The notes under the pieces: model-generated
Told to the model about the DNA's origin: nothing
Databases searched by the model: none
The model's input: only the letters and a program-made list of their open reading frames with translations
Assembly (NCBI GenBank): GCA_013336365.1
Contig: JAAXTT010000013.1
Coordinates: 4,982 to 20,645 of the forward strand
Reading direction: 5' to 3'
Source of the DNA: Peptococcaceae bacterium
Lineage (GTDB): Bacteria > Bacillota > Desulfotomaculia > Desulfotomaculales > Desulfocucumaceae
DNA length: 15,664 bases
Translations under genes and position numbers: made by a program
Part shown: one piece after another, positions 1-7,789 of the stretch
Layout of the letters: each line of letters opens with the position of its first letter
Position numbering within the stretch: the stretch's first letter is position 1

Positions 1-600
1 GGTGGAACAATTCCCTCCCAAGCAGGAACTGAAGCCGGTTCAAGCTATCTGCGGGAGGAAACCACCACAAATTATCAAGTACCGGTAAGACAAGAGAATG
101 TAGTCAAATCTCTTGGTTCTGTTCGCAAGCTTTCTGCATCGGTTGTATTAAATGGCAATTATTCTCAGGCTCAGATTGACCAAATTAATGACGTGATTGC
201 TACGGCTATTGGTTATCAGGTTGATCGAGGAGATCAGATAAATGTTTCCAGTATGGCCTTTGATGATACGGAAATAAAGGCCATTGGTGATGAAATGTCT
301 CGTACCAGTGCTCTGGAGGAACAGAAGCTTTTATATGCCAGGTATGCAGCCATCGGTTTTGGAGTATTTTTGCTGCTTGCTTTGTTGCTTTATATGAGAA
401 AAAGGAAAAAGGACAAGGCAATTCAGCAGGTCAGACTGGCCCAGAGGCAGGCAAATATCCCATCTGCATCCGGCAATGAGCTGGACATGGATGCAGAAGA
501 TCCTGTCAGAGTAGTGACCAAGAAGGACAAGATCAGGGATGCAGCTCAGCTAAATCCGGTAGAGGTATCAGAGGTACTGAAGATATGGATGAAGGAGTAG
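1..600 (+). CDS. fliF: Flagellar MS-ring protein FliF, C-terminal part
   Basis: The reading frame is open from the first base to the TAG at 598-600, so this is the last 199 residues of a protein that starts upstream. FliF forms the membrane-embedded MS ring on which rotor and export gate are built. Visible residues 24-28 (NYQVP) match the NYEV-type motif that follows the low-complexity periplasmic region in FliF. A single membrane segment lies at about visible residues 115-132, followed by a basic stop (RKRKK) and a cytoplasmic tail. The tail ends in a conserved-looking helix (LNPVEVSEVLKIWM), the family's FliG-binding site. The fliG ribosome binding site (AAGGAG, 592-597) is inside the last codons of this gene and fliG starts 10 bases after the stop, which suggests translational coupling. 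Nothing is odd in the visible part. Confidence 0.95.
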   Translation, partial: GGTIPSQAGTEAGSSYLREETTTNYQVPVRQENVVKSLGSVRKLSASVVLNGNYSQAQIDQINDVIATAIGYQVDRGDQINVSSMAFDDTEIKAIGDEMSRTSALEEQKLLYARYAAIGFGVFLLLALLLYMRKRKKDKAIQQVRLAQRQANIPSASGNELDMDAEDPVRVVTKKDKIRDAAQLNPVEVSEVLKIWMKE

Positions 601-610
601 TGCATATAAT

Positions 611-1618
611 ATGTCAGTTAAGCTAACCGGAATCCAAAAATCAGCGGTCATCCTTATTGCCCTGGGGGCAGATTTGTCCTCGGTGGTTCTGAAAAATGAC
701 TTTTCAGATGAAGAAATAGAAAAAATAACCAGTGAAATATCACTTCTTGAAAACATATCTCAGGAAATCCAGGACAGTGTAATTGATGAGTTTTCCCAGC
801 TTCTTCAAGCCAGAGATTTTCTGATGAGAGGCGGCTTTGATTACGCTAAGGATTTGTTGGAAAAAACCGTAGGTCAGTCCAAGGCTATGGAGATTCTTGA
901 TAAGGTTGCCGTAAATATGCAAAATGTTCCCTTCAGCTCTCTAAGAAAAACGGAACCCAAGCATCTATTGAATTTTATCAAGGACGAGCATCCTCAGACT
1001 ATGGCCCTTATTCTTACCTATCTTCATCCGGAGCAGGCGTCAACAATCCTTGCTTCACTGCCTCCGGAGTTACAGGCGGATGTTTCAAGAAGAGTGGCAA
1101 TTATCGACAGAATATCTCCCGATGTTATCAAAGAAATCGAAAGAGTCCTGGAGAAAAAGGTCTCGATGATTATTCCTCACCATGAGCAGCAGGCAGGGGG
1201 TACTAAGGCTCTGGTTAATATTCTTAACAGAGTCGATCGTGCTACAGAAAAGACTATTTTGGAGGAGCTGGAGGCCAATGATCCTGAACTCGCAGGAGAA
1301 ATCCGCAAGCTGATGTTTGTCTTTGAGGATATTATCTCCCTTCATGATGTGGCAATCCAGCGAGTATTGAGGGAGGTTGACCAGAAGGACCTGGGCAAGG
1401 CCATGAGAGGTAGCAATGAAGAGGTGGCTGAAAGAATTTACAAAAACATGTCCAAACGAGCAGCAGACATGCTCCGGGAGGAAATACAATTTATGGGCCC
1501 TGTCCGCCTGAAGGATGTAGAGGAAGCTCAGCAGAAAATAGTCCAGGTAATCCGCAGACTTGATGAGTCCGGCGAGATAATAGTTGCCAGAGGTGGCGAA
1601 GATGCACTTATCATCTAA
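611..1618 (+). CDS. fliG: Flagellar motor switch protein FliG
   Basis: FliG is the rotor protein that takes torque from the stator and binds FliF (N-terminal domain) and FliM (middle and C-terminal domains). The 335-residue length is normal. The EHPQ motif of the middle domain, a FliM contact in the family, is at residues 126-129. A GG linker and the VDRATEKTILEELE stretch follow. The C-terminal MFVFEDI segment is at residues 235-241, followed by the charged torque helix region. The ATG at 611 has AAGGAG 13 bases upstream. The gene overlaps fliH by 17 bases. FliG retains its expected FliM-binding motif although no fliM is present in this operon segment, so a FliM is probably encoded elsewhere. 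Confidence 0.97.
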   Translation: MSVKLTGIQKSAVILIALGADLSSVVLKNDFSDEEIEKITSEISLLENISQEIQDSVIDEFSQLLQARDFLMRGGFDYAKDLLEKTVGQSKAMEILDKVAVNMQNVPFSSLRKTEPKHLLNFIKDEHPQTMALILTYLHPEQASTILASLPPELQADVSRRVAIIDRISPDVIKEIERVLEKKVSMIIPHHEQQAGGTKALVNILNRVDRATEKTILEELEANDPELAGEIRKLMFVFEDIISLHDVAIQRVLREVDQKDLGKAMRGSNEEVAERIYKNMSKRAADMLREEIQFMGPVRLKDVEEAQQKIVQVIRRLDESGEIIVARGGEDALII

Positions 1619-2351
1619 AATACTTAAAGGCTTTGGAAATAATGTGGATTCCACTCTGCTGGAGATAAGGCACAGCTTTGATGGTCGTTCAATGCAAAAA
1701 TCTGGTCATTCAGATGCGCCGGCATCGGAAAAAGATGTGCGGCAGCTACTGGAAGAGGCTAAAAATAAGGCTGAGGTGATAATAGCCAGTGCCTTGGAGG
1801 AAGCAGAAAAGCATAAAGAGAATACCAATCGGGAGGCACTGGTTGAGGCGGAAAGAATAGGCAGGGAAGCCTATGAAAGGTCTTTTGAGGAAGGTAAAAA
1901 GGATGCTTTGGACAATGCTGAAGCAGATGCCGTTGCTATAAGAGATGAGGCTAGGTCTGTTCTGGACCAGTCGGAAAAAATTCGCAAACAGATGCTGGAA
2001 TCATTGGAGAAGGATGTTCTGGAGCTGTCGGTTGAGATTGCGGAAAAGGTTTTGAATTTTAAGCTTAAGCTGGATCCCCAGATTGTGGTGGACTTGGCTA
2101 GAGATTCTATAGATTTATTAAAAGAGCGGGAGCAGGTTGTTCTTTTTGTCAATCCCTATGAGGTTGGATTTTTTGAGGAAAGAAAAGGGGAATTATTGAG
2201 GGAGTTGTCACCAAAGGGTGAGCTACACATTGTTGCCGACAAGGAAATAGCCCCGGGAGGCTGTATTGTGGAGACAGAGTATGGCAAAGTGGATGCCCAG
2301 TTAAAGACGCGCTGGCAGACTCTGATTGACAATTTGGGGATAAGGACTTAG
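1602..2351 (+). CDS. fliH: Flagellar assembly protein FliH
   Basis: FliH is the cytoplasmic stator-like regulator of the export ATPase FliI and tethers it to the switch complex. The protein is 249 residues from the chosen ATG. Residues about 45-150 are strongly charged, rich in Glu, Lys and Ala, and look like a long coiled coil. The C-terminal domain ends with the family's typical GGCIVETEYGKVDAQL stretch near residues 219-234. In-frame TTG (1584) and GTG (1593) codons precede the ATG. I chose ATG 1602 because GAGGTGG at 1590-1596 is correctly spaced for it. The start lies inside the end of fliG (17-base overlap) and fliI follows after 13 bases, consistent with coupled expression of the ATPase set. 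Confidence 0.92.
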   Translation: MHLSSKILKGFGNNVDSTLLEIRHSFDGRSMQKSGHSDAPASEKDVRQLLEEAKNKAEVIIASALEEAEKHKENTNREALVEAERIGREAYERSFEEGKKDALDNAEADAVAIRDEARSVLDQSEKIRKQMLESLEKDVLELSVEIAEKVLNFKLKLDPQIVVDLARDSIDLLKEREQVVLFVNPYEVGFFEERKGELLRELSPKGELHIVADKEIAPGGCIVETEYGKVDAQLKTRWQTLIDNLGIRT

Positions 2352-2364
2352 GGGGCAGCAGTTA

Positions 2365-3690
2365 TTGATTTCTGTGAACATCAACATGGAGAAATGGAAA
2401 GAAAGGGTCAGGCAATCCAAGCTTCTTTCCTCAGAAGGTCAGGTAACAAGGGTTATAGGACTTACGGTGGAGGTCAAAGGAATTTCTCCCAGTATCGGCG
2501 AGACCTGTAATATATTGGTGCCGGGAGAGCCTTTGCCGGTAGAGTCTGAGGTGGTTGGCTTCCATGAGCAGTCATCTTTGCTTATGCCTTTGGGGGAGCT
2601 AAGGGGAATTTCACCCGGATGTATTGTAATTCCTCAGGGCAAGTCTTTGTCTATAAGGGTCGGTCCTCATTTGCTGGGTAGGATTTTAGACGGTGTAGGT
2701 ATTCCCATGGACAGAGAGGAAGATCATTGGCACATAGGCGAGGAAATGTCAGTTGATAATGATCCGCCAAATCCATTGACCAGAAAGATGATTGAGGATG
2801 TTCTGCCCACCGGGGTTAGGGCTATTGATGGCATATTGACCTGTGGTAAGGGCCAGAGAATTGGTATCTTTGCAGGAAGCGGGGTCGGTAAAAGCACCTT
2901 GCTGGGGATGATAGCCCGATACTGCAGTGCAGATATTAATGTAATAGCCTTGGTTGGTGAGCGTGGCCGTGAGGTTCGGGAATTTATCGAAAAGGACCTT
3001 GGCCCTGAGGGGCTTGCTAAGTCTGTGCTGGTAGTAGCTACCTCAGATCAGCCTGCATTAGTCAGGCTGAAGGCACCTTTTGTAGCCAGTGCTATCGCTG
3101 AATATTTCCGAGACCAGGGAAAAGATGTGATGCTGATGATGGACTCAGTGACAAGATTTGCCATGGCCCAGAGAGAGGTTGGTCTCACAGTTGGAGAGCC
3201 CCCTGCTACCAGAGGCTATACTCCGTCGGTTTTTGCCCTGTTGCCCAGACTTCTGGAGCGTTCGGGAATGGGAATCAAGGGTTCTATAACTGCATTTTAT
3301 ACTGTTCTGGTGGAGGCTGATGATATGAATGACCCCATTGCTGATGCAGTGAGAGGTATTCTTGATGGACATATAGTTTTAACTAGAGATTTGGCTGCCA
3401 AAACTCATTATCCCGCTATCGATGTAATGGAAAGTGTAAGCCGACTTATGCCGGAGCTTGTTACTCCGGAGCATTTTCAAATAGCTATGGAAGTGAAAGA
3501 AAAAATGGCAATATACAAGCAATCAGAGGATTTGATTAATATCGGGGCCTATGTAAAAGGTACCAATCCAAAGATTGATGATGCTATTGATTGCAACCAA
3601 AGGATAACTGATTTCTTGAGGCAGAAGATGGATCAGGGTGTGGATTTTGAGGATACTGTGGAGCAAATCAAGTCAATTGTTAATGGCTGA
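2365..3690 (+). CDS. fliI: Flagellum-specific export ATPase FliI
   Basis: FliI is the hexameric ATPase of the flagellar type III export apparatus, related to the F1-ATPase beta subunit. It energises delivery of rod, hook and filament subunits. The 441-residue length is typical. The Walker A motif GSGVGKST is at residues 171-178. The GERGREVREF motif follows. Walker B (DVMLMMD) is at residues 254-260, and TRGYTPSVFALLPRLLER lies just after. The start is taken as TTG 2365, with AGGGGG at 2350-2355 about 9 bases upstream. The next ATG (2386) has no visible ribosome binding site. The gene lies between fliH and fliJ, its normal regulatory partners. All motifs are intact, so an active enzyme is expected. 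Confidence 0.96.
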   Translation: MISVNINMEKWKERVRQSKLLSSEGQVTRVIGLTVEVKGISPSIGETCNILVPGEPLPVESEVVGFHEQSSLLMPLGELRGISPGCIVIPQGKSLSIRVGPHLLGRILDGVGIPMDREEDHWHIGEEMSVDNDPPNPLTRKMIEDVLPTGVRAIDGILTCGKGQRIGIFAGSGVGKSTLLGMIARYCSADINVIALVGERGREVREFIEKDLGPEGLAKSVLVVATSDQPALVRLKAPFVASAIAEYFRDQGKDVMLMMDSVTRFAMAQREVGLTVGEPPATRGYTPSVFALLPRLLERSGMGIKGSITAFYTVLVEADDMNDPIADAVRGILDGHIVLTRDLAAKTHYPAIDVMESVSRLMPELVTPEHFQIAMEVKEKMAIYKQSEDLINIGAYVKGTNPKIDDAIDCNQRITDFLRQKMDQGVDFEDTVEQIKSIVNG

Positions 3691-3715
3691 CAGGTAAGGG
3701 AAGGATGGAAATCTG

Positions 3716-4147
3716 ATGAAATTTTCCTTTAGATTGGAGCCGGTTTTAAAAATACGTATGGAAAATGAAGAGGATGCTATTTTAGCTCAGGCTGAGGCCC
3801 AGAGAGATTATCATAATCAGCTTGGTATTTTGCAGAATATAAAAGGCTGTGTAGATCAGGTAATGAAAAATGAACATAAACATATCTCAGTAAGCTGTCT
3901 TATGGCAGGCAGCCTTTATCTTGATCATCTGAAGGATTCTGAATTCAGAGAAGAGAAGATATTGGAGAACAAACAGCTGGCACTTAAGAAGAAAAGGGAT
4001 GAAATGATTGAGGCTCGCAAGGACCGAATGATTCTGCAAAAGCTTAAGGAAAATCTTCATGAAAAGCATTTGGACAAGCTGAGTAAGCAGGAGGAAAAGG
4101 TTTTGGATGACCAGTGCACCGTATTGGCTAACAGAAAGAGGATATAA
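3716..4147 (+). CDS. fliJ: Flagellar export protein FliJ
   Basis: This is the position and profile of FliJ, the small coiled-coil stalk that inserts in the FliI hexamer ring, contacts FlhA and helps recycle export chaperones. At 143 residues it has the usual size. It is almost entirely charged helix with no membrane segment, begins with the family-like MKFSFRLEPVLKIR, and is rich in Glu, Lys and Gln throughout. GGAAGG at 3699-3704 precedes the ATG. FliJ sequences are poorly conserved, so the call rests on the N-terminal pattern, size, coiled-coil composition and place between fliI and fliK. B. subtilis has an extra gene (ylxF) after fliJ. Here only 48 bases separate fliJ and fliK, so no counterpart is present. 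Confidence 0.88.
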   Translation: MKFSFRLEPVLKIRMENEEDAILAQAEAQRDYHNQLGILQNIKGCVDQVMKNEHKHISVSCLMAGSLYLDHLKDSEFREEKILENKQLALKKKRDEMIEARKDRMILQKLKENLHEKHLDKLSKQEEKVLDDQCTVLANRKRI

Positions 4148-4182
4148 TTAGCCATTGAACGGATAGATAATTAGCTTATGAA

Positions 4183-4190
4183 GGGAGGTG
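4183..4190 (+). promoter_or_regulatory. Ribosome binding site deciding the fliK start
   Basis: GGGAGGTG lies here, five bases before the ATG at 4196. An in-frame ATG at 4178 is upstream of this site and would translate through it, so 4196 is the better start and the longer form (six extra residues) is unlikely. Confidence 0.85.
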
Positions 4191-4195
4191 AAAAA

Positions 4196-5851
4196 ATGAT
4201 AACAGAAGGAATAGTTAATGCGGATGTTTCCCTGGGGATACGTTCAGAAGCTTTGACCAGGGAGGGCAGTGAAGCAGGGGGAGATTTTCTTGCCGTTTTA
4301 ATGACAGCCCTGGTTCAGTCCGGAGAGAGTCAGCAAATTTTGCCTTTAGTAAACCAGAATCTGCCCAATGAATTGTTGTCAGAAGAGGACATTCTTTTAA
4401 CAGAAGGTCAAATTTCATCTGATAACAGCTATGTCTTAGGAGTGTCTGATTTGGTTATTCCGGGGATTGGAAACTATTCTTTTATCTCAGGAGAGAACGG
4501 TTCAGAGGGTAAGGCAGAAAATCTGATTGATGAATTGCTCCAAGCAGAGGTTCCGGTAACTGACAATAAGGAATTTGTCAGTGGGATGATTTCTTTGTCC
4601 GGAGCAAGAGTTGCAGAGCCTTTTCTTGCAGGTCTTTACACCCAGTCAACATCTTCAAAGGACATTATTCCCTGTGATATTGAACAGAAGGTCATTAATG
4701 ATTTGCCACAGGGATTACTAACAGGTGAAGCCAAGTTGGCAAATTCTAAAGACAAGGTTGCCAACCCTGGACAGAATCAGGTTCCTTTGCAGACAATAGT
4801 TTCAACAGTCTCTGAAGCGCCTCAGCTTGGTTTGAGGTCGGAGGATATCTCTATGCCTGTTATACTTTTTAAACAGGGTATGTCAGTATCTGCCGAGGAT
4901 AATATTGCCAACCCCGGACAGAATCAATCTTCTGCACACCCAGCAGTTAAAGCTTCTGATTTGTCTAATTTTGGTGTTGGATCAGAGGATATTTTAACTC
5001 GGACAATAAAGCCTGTAGGGGTAGAATTAGTTCAGGTGCAATCGTCGGAGCCGGGAAAAGAGCAAGGAGTGCCGGCATCAGGTCAGAAGGACGACAAATC
5101 AGCCATTATTGAGTCTAACAAAAGCATTTTTATGGCAAAAGCTGAGGTCACAGGTGGTATTGAAAAAACCTTTCCGCCGGCAGTTTCCGGAAATTCTTTA
5201 GAAATCAAGGGTAATCCTCAGACAAAGAACCCGGAAGGTATGTCGGACGGTAATAATCAGCAGGACATTGTTGTCAGGGCAGAAAGCATAGATCCCGGTT
5301 TTGAAGGCCAGACCGAATCAGGCGCTGCTGAAAAAGGGCTCAATGCAGGTAATATCGGCAAGGTGGGACAGCAAGAGGCAGTTATTCAGGCTACAACCAG
5401 TTTTTCTAATCTTACCCCCAAAAAATTTCCTACAGTTGTAGTACCTCAGATTCTTAGTGCTGTTCAGGAAATGGGCAATGATAGAGAGAAGGTAACTGTA
5501 ATAAGGCTGAATCTGGAGCCTCAAAGTCTGGGTGAAATAAGAATAAAGCTTTCTTATGTAAATGGTGAATTAAGTGCCCATTTTCATACCGCCAGCGGAA
5601 TGGTCAAGGATGCTATCGAAAGCTCCCTGTCTCAGTTAAAAGACAATTTGGCTCAATTCAATGTAAATCTTGGCAATGCCACTGCTTCTTGGGGACAGCA
5701 ACAGCAGGGGCAGAAATGGCAAAGCTTTAAAGGTAACCAGGACAATAAGGGGTTTCTTTCTGAAAGCTCTGCCGGGATGTTCAACCAAATGAGCGGTCTA
5801 GGAGAGTCTTATGGTCAAGGGACCAGGGAATCAGTAGATATGTTGATCTAA
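4196..5851 (+). CDS. fliK: Flagellar hook-length control protein FliK
   Basis: FliK is an exported molecular ruler. When the hook reaches full length, its C-terminal domain acts on FlhB to switch secretion from hook to filament subunits. The protein is 551 residues from ATG 4196. Residues 1 to about 420 are low in aromatics, polar and unstructured-looking, as expected of a ruler. The conserved C-terminal hook-control domain spans roughly residues 425-505 and includes RLNLEPQSLGE (residues 437-447), the LxLxPxxLG signature. A Gln-rich tail follows. The ruler part contains two degenerate copies of a 49-residue unit that begins at residues 186 and 235 with DKVANPGQNQ and DNIANPGQNQ. Its FlhB partner is encoded in the same operon. 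The recognisable C-terminal domain and position just before flgD make the call safe, though the N-terminal two thirds would not be recognisable alone. Confidence 0.93.
   Translation: MITEGIVNADVSLGIRSEALTREGSEAGGDFLAVLMTALVQSGESQQILPLVNQNLPNELLSEEDILLTEGQISSDNSYVLGVSDLVIPGIGNYSFISGENGSEGKAENLIDELLQAEVPVTDNKEFVSGMISLSGARVAEPFLAGLYTQSTSSKDIIPCDIEQKVINDLPQGLLTGEAKLANSKDKVANPGQNQVPLQTIVSTVSEAPQLGLRSEDISMPVILFKQGMSVSAEDNIANPGQNQSSAHPAVKASDLSNFGVGSEDILTRTIKPVGVELVQVQSSEPGKEQGVPASGQKDDKSAIIESNKSIFMAKAEVTGGIEKTFPPAVSGNSLEIKGNPQTKNPEGMSDGNNQQDIVVRAESIDPGFEGQTESGAAEKGLNAGNIGKVGQQEAVIQATTSFSNLTPKKFPTVVVPQILSAVQEMGNDREKVTVIRLNLEPQSLGEIRIKLSYVNGELSAHFHTASGMVKDAIESSLSQLKDNLAQFNVNLGNATASWGQQQQGQKWQSFKGNQDNKGFLSESSAGMFNQMSGLGESYGQGTRESVDMLI
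4751..5041 (+). repeat. Degenerate in-frame tandem duplication in fliK
   Basis: Two adjacent units, 4751-4897 (49 codons) and 4898-5041 (48 codons), align. Their first ten residues share eight (D, ANPGQNQ), and both later contain G-x-x-SEDI. The offset is 147 bases at the unit start and 144 bases at SEDI, so one codon was gained or lost between these points. The units have otherwise diverged, indicating an old duplication in the ruler region. Confidence 0.7.
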
Positions 5852-5863
5852 AGGAGGTCTGGG

Positions 5864-6448
5864 ATGGCAGTGGAGACAGTCAAGGCAGCCATTGATTATT
5901 CGATGCCCAGTAAAAGCAGGATTCCTAAAAAGGAACTGGACAGAGATGATTTTCTCAATCTGATGGTCAAGCAGCTGCAAAATCAAAATCCTATGGAACC
6001 GCAAAGCAATGAGGAATTTGTTAATACTATGGCCCAATTTAATTCCTTGCAAAGCTTGACAGCCTTGGATAAAAACACTCAATACAGCCAGGCAATGGAT
6101 TTGATAGGAAAGAAGATTACAGTTAAACCTCTAAATAAAGAACCTATCGAAGGAATTGTTGCCAGTGCAGGACTGGATAACGGCAAGGTGGTTGTGTATA
6201 TTGATAGCGTTAGCTACCCCCTTTCGGAGGTTATTTCTGTAAAAGCTCAGGATACTCCCGGATCAGCATCCTTTGTCGGACAGAATCTTTTGCAGGCAGC
6301 AAGCATGATTGGCAGAGAGGTTTCAATTCTTGTCGAGCAGCAACTGTTAAACGGGACTGTTGAAAAGGTCGGGTTGGAAAACAGCTTGCTAAAGATATAT
6401 GTAGCCGGTCAGGCCTATGATATATCAGCTATTACCGAAGTTAGATAA
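5864..6448 (+). CDS. flgD: Hook-capping / scaffold protein FlgD
   Basis: FlgD is exported and sits at the tip of the growing hook, where it is needed for FlgE polymerisation. The 194-residue protein starts at ATG 5864 with a perfect AAGGAGGT (5851-5858) five bases upstream. Residues 25-70 hold the conserved N-terminal region (LDRDDFLNLMVKQLQNQNP, then the AQFNSLQSL pattern). The C-terminal part looks like two successive tudor-like modules at about residues 76-127 and 144-194. Each starts with an A-x-x-(L/M)-IG-(K/R) pattern and continues with a G-x-V, a G-L-x-N and a Y-x-(L/I)-S pattern. Classical FlgD proteins have one such module, interrupted by or next to an Ig/FnIII-like domain. The gene sits between fliK and flgE, as expected for hook assembly. 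Confidence 0.93.
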   Translation: MAVETVKAAIDYSMPSKSRIPKKELDRDDFLNLMVKQLQNQNPMEPQSNEEFVNTMAQFNSLQSLTALDKNTQYSQAMDLIGKKITVKPLNKEPIEGIVASAGLDNGKVVVYIDSVSYPLSEVISVKAQDTPGSASFVGQNLLQAASMIGREVSILVEQQLLNGTVEKVGLENSLLKIYVAGQAYDISAITEVR

Positions 6449-6453
6449 ATTTT

Positions 6454-6460
6454 GGAGGTG
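6454..6460 (+). promoter_or_regulatory. Ribosome binding site deciding a TTG start
   Basis: GGAGGTG lies here, six bases before TTG 6467. The frame is also open from a TTG at 6452, but that start would have no ribosome binding site and would overlap this one. Confidence 0.8.
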
Positions 6461-6466
6461 AAGAAG

Positions 6467-6886
6467 TTGACATATCCTTTGAATATGCCTCGGACTACTC
6501 CCGGATCAAGACCTGTAAGCAAGGGCGTTAATGTAGGAGAGGGTGACAAAGGAAAGAAAATTTCATCCGGAATATCTTTTGGCAATATACTATCGGCTGA
6601 GCTGGGTAAGGGAGAAACCCTTAAAATATCTGCTCATGCGGAAAAGAGACTACTGGAAAGAAATGTTACTCTTAACAGTCAAGATATGTTAAAGATTGAA
6701 GATGCTGTTAACAAGGCTGCTTCCAAGGGTTCCAGAGAATCCTTAGTAATATACGGAGATATTGCCTTGGTTGCCAGTATTAGAAACAAGACAATAATTA
6801 CAGCTATGGAAGGGAAGGATATGCAGGAGCATATTTTTACCAATATTGACAGTGCAGTTATTGTAAGTATGCAGCCGGTCCGCTAG
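6467..6886 (+). CDS. Conserved flagellar operon protein, TIGR02530-like
   Basis: This 139-residue protein has the hallmarks of the TIGR02530 (flg_new) family, found in flagellar operons of Bacillota between flgD and flgE. Its molecular role is not known to me. It has no signal peptide, membrane segment or Cys. Residues 1-50 are polar and probably disordered. The conserved block runs from about residue 53: SAHAEKRLLERN at 55-66, KAASKGSRESLVI at 83-95, and FTNIDSAVIV at 124-133. The mix of a basic helical segment and a strand-rich end suggests a small folded domain. The start is TTG 6467, fixed by GGAGGTG six bases upstream. Its fixed location beside the cap and hook genes suggests a role in hook assembly or its control, which is inference from context only. 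Confidence 0.85.
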   Translation: MTYPLNMPRTTPGSRPVSKGVNVGEGDKGKKISSGISFGNILSAELGKGETLKISAHAEKRLLERNVTLNSQDMLKIEDAVNKAASKGSRESLVIYGDIALVASIRNKTIITAMEGKDMQEHIFTNIDSAVIVSMQPVR

Positions 6887-6895
6887 GAGGCTGAT

Positions 6896-6921
6896 TATCT
6901 CCCGAATGACAGAGGGAGATA
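6896..6921 (+). other. Intercistronic hairpin before flgE
   Basis: A perfect 8-bp inverted repeat (TATCTCCC at 6896-6903, GGGAGATA at 6914-6921) with a 10-base loop lies in the 105-base gap before flgE. No T-run follows on the plus strand, so it is not an ordinary intrinsic terminator. The hook protein is needed in many more copies than its neighbours, so a role in mRNA processing or stability is possible but unproven. The rest of the gap is AT-rich with no gene. Confidence 0.55.
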
Positions 6922-6991
6922 GAGTATCGAAGATTTGAATATTTATAGGTTATAAGTCAATAAATAACAAATTTAATGGAGGTTAATATAT

Positions 6992-7777
6992 ATGCTAAGA
7001 TCCTTGTTTTCAGGTGTTTCCGGCTTAAAAAACCATCAGGTTCGCATGGACACCCTGTCAAACAACATATCTAACGTTAATACCATGGGCTTTAAGGCAT
7101 CAAGAACCAATTTTCAGGATTCTCTTAACCAGCTCTTGAGAAGCGGCGGTGCAGGCCGCAACCCAATGCAGGCAGGCACCGGAAGTGCTGTAGGTAGCAT
7201 TGGAGCCAAGATGGAGCAGGGCCCTCTGCAGATGACCGGAAGGTCCTTGGACATGGCTATTCAGGGTACCGGATTTTTCTTGGTTAGCGATGCGGAGGGA
7301 ATAAACAGCTTTTATACTAGGGATGGTTCCTTCTTTGTTGATTCCATAGGCAATGTAGTAAATTCCTCGGGCTATATTCTTCAGGGCGATGGGGGTCCGA
7401 TAAATTTAGGGGAAGAGCCTCTGGCAACCCTGAATATTTCTCCCAATGGTGCAATAACAGGAAGTTCAACAACAGGCGAGGCAATTGAGGGAATAAATAT
7501 AGTCCTGTATACCTTCCCCAACCCGGAGGGTTTGAAAAAGATGGGTGGAAATCTATACTCATACGATGAGGCAATTACCGGAGTAGTTTCTGAAGGAATG
7601 ATTCCCGGCTCTACCGGCGTGGGAACCATTGAATCAGGTTATTTGGAAATGTCCAATACTGATCTCAGTGAGGAATTTACCAATATGATTACAACCCAGC
7701 GTGGATATCAAGCCAATGCCAGAATAATAACTGTGTCCGACAGTCTGCTGGAAGAATTGATTCAATTGAAGAGATAG
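6992..7777 (+). CDS. flgE: Flagellar hook protein FlgE (short form)
   Basis: This is a rod/hook family protein that is exported and polymerises into the hook. At 261 residues it is close to the B. subtilis hook protein (about 264) and much shorter than Gram-negative FlgE, so it has little beyond the D0/D1 core. N-terminal residues carry the family signature NNISNVNTMGFK at about 24-35. The C-terminus has the conserved helix with TQRGYQANARIITVSD and ends in ELIQLKR, which resembles FlgE more than FlgG. GGAGGT at 6978-6983 lies eight bases before the ATG. It follows flgD and the TIGR02530-like gene, supporting hook rather than distal-rod identity. FlgG is the alternative, because the two are similar at this length. 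A 105-base leader with a hairpin precedes it and a strong hairpin follows it. Confidence 0.87.
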   Translation: MLRSLFSGVSGLKNHQVRMDTLSNNISNVNTMGFKASRTNFQDSLNQLLRSGGAGRNPMQAGTGSAVGSIGAKMEQGPLQMTGRSLDMAIQGTGFFLVSDAEGINSFYTRDGSFFVDSIGNVVNSSGYILQGDGGPINLGEEPLATLNISPNGAITGSSTTGEAIEGINIVLYTFPNPEGLKKMGGNLYSYDEAITGVVSEGMIPGSTGVGTIESGYLEMSNTDLSEEFTNMITTQRGYQANARIITVSDSLLEELIQLKR

Positions 7778-7789
7778 GGTATATTTTCA

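Noticed and set aside
1085..1654. A 189-codon open frame on the minus strand opposite fliG and the start of fliH.
   Set aside because: It lies fully opposite strongly conserved FliG and FliH coding sequence, has no ribosome binding site or recognisable domain, and its composition is that expected of an antisense frame.
4178..4195. Upstream ATG giving a FliK six residues longer.
   Set aside because: The ribosome binding site GGGAGGTG lies downstream of this ATG and is ideally placed for ATG 4196.
6250..6260. GGATACTCCCG in flgD, identical to 11 bases at the right arm of the flgE-fliL hairpin (7814-7824), with a similar string near 6490.
   Set aside because: In flgD it encodes part of a Thr-Pro-Gly-Ser stretch, and the similar string lies in the next gene's coding sequence. 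No inverted partner is nearby, so a shared functional site is not supported.
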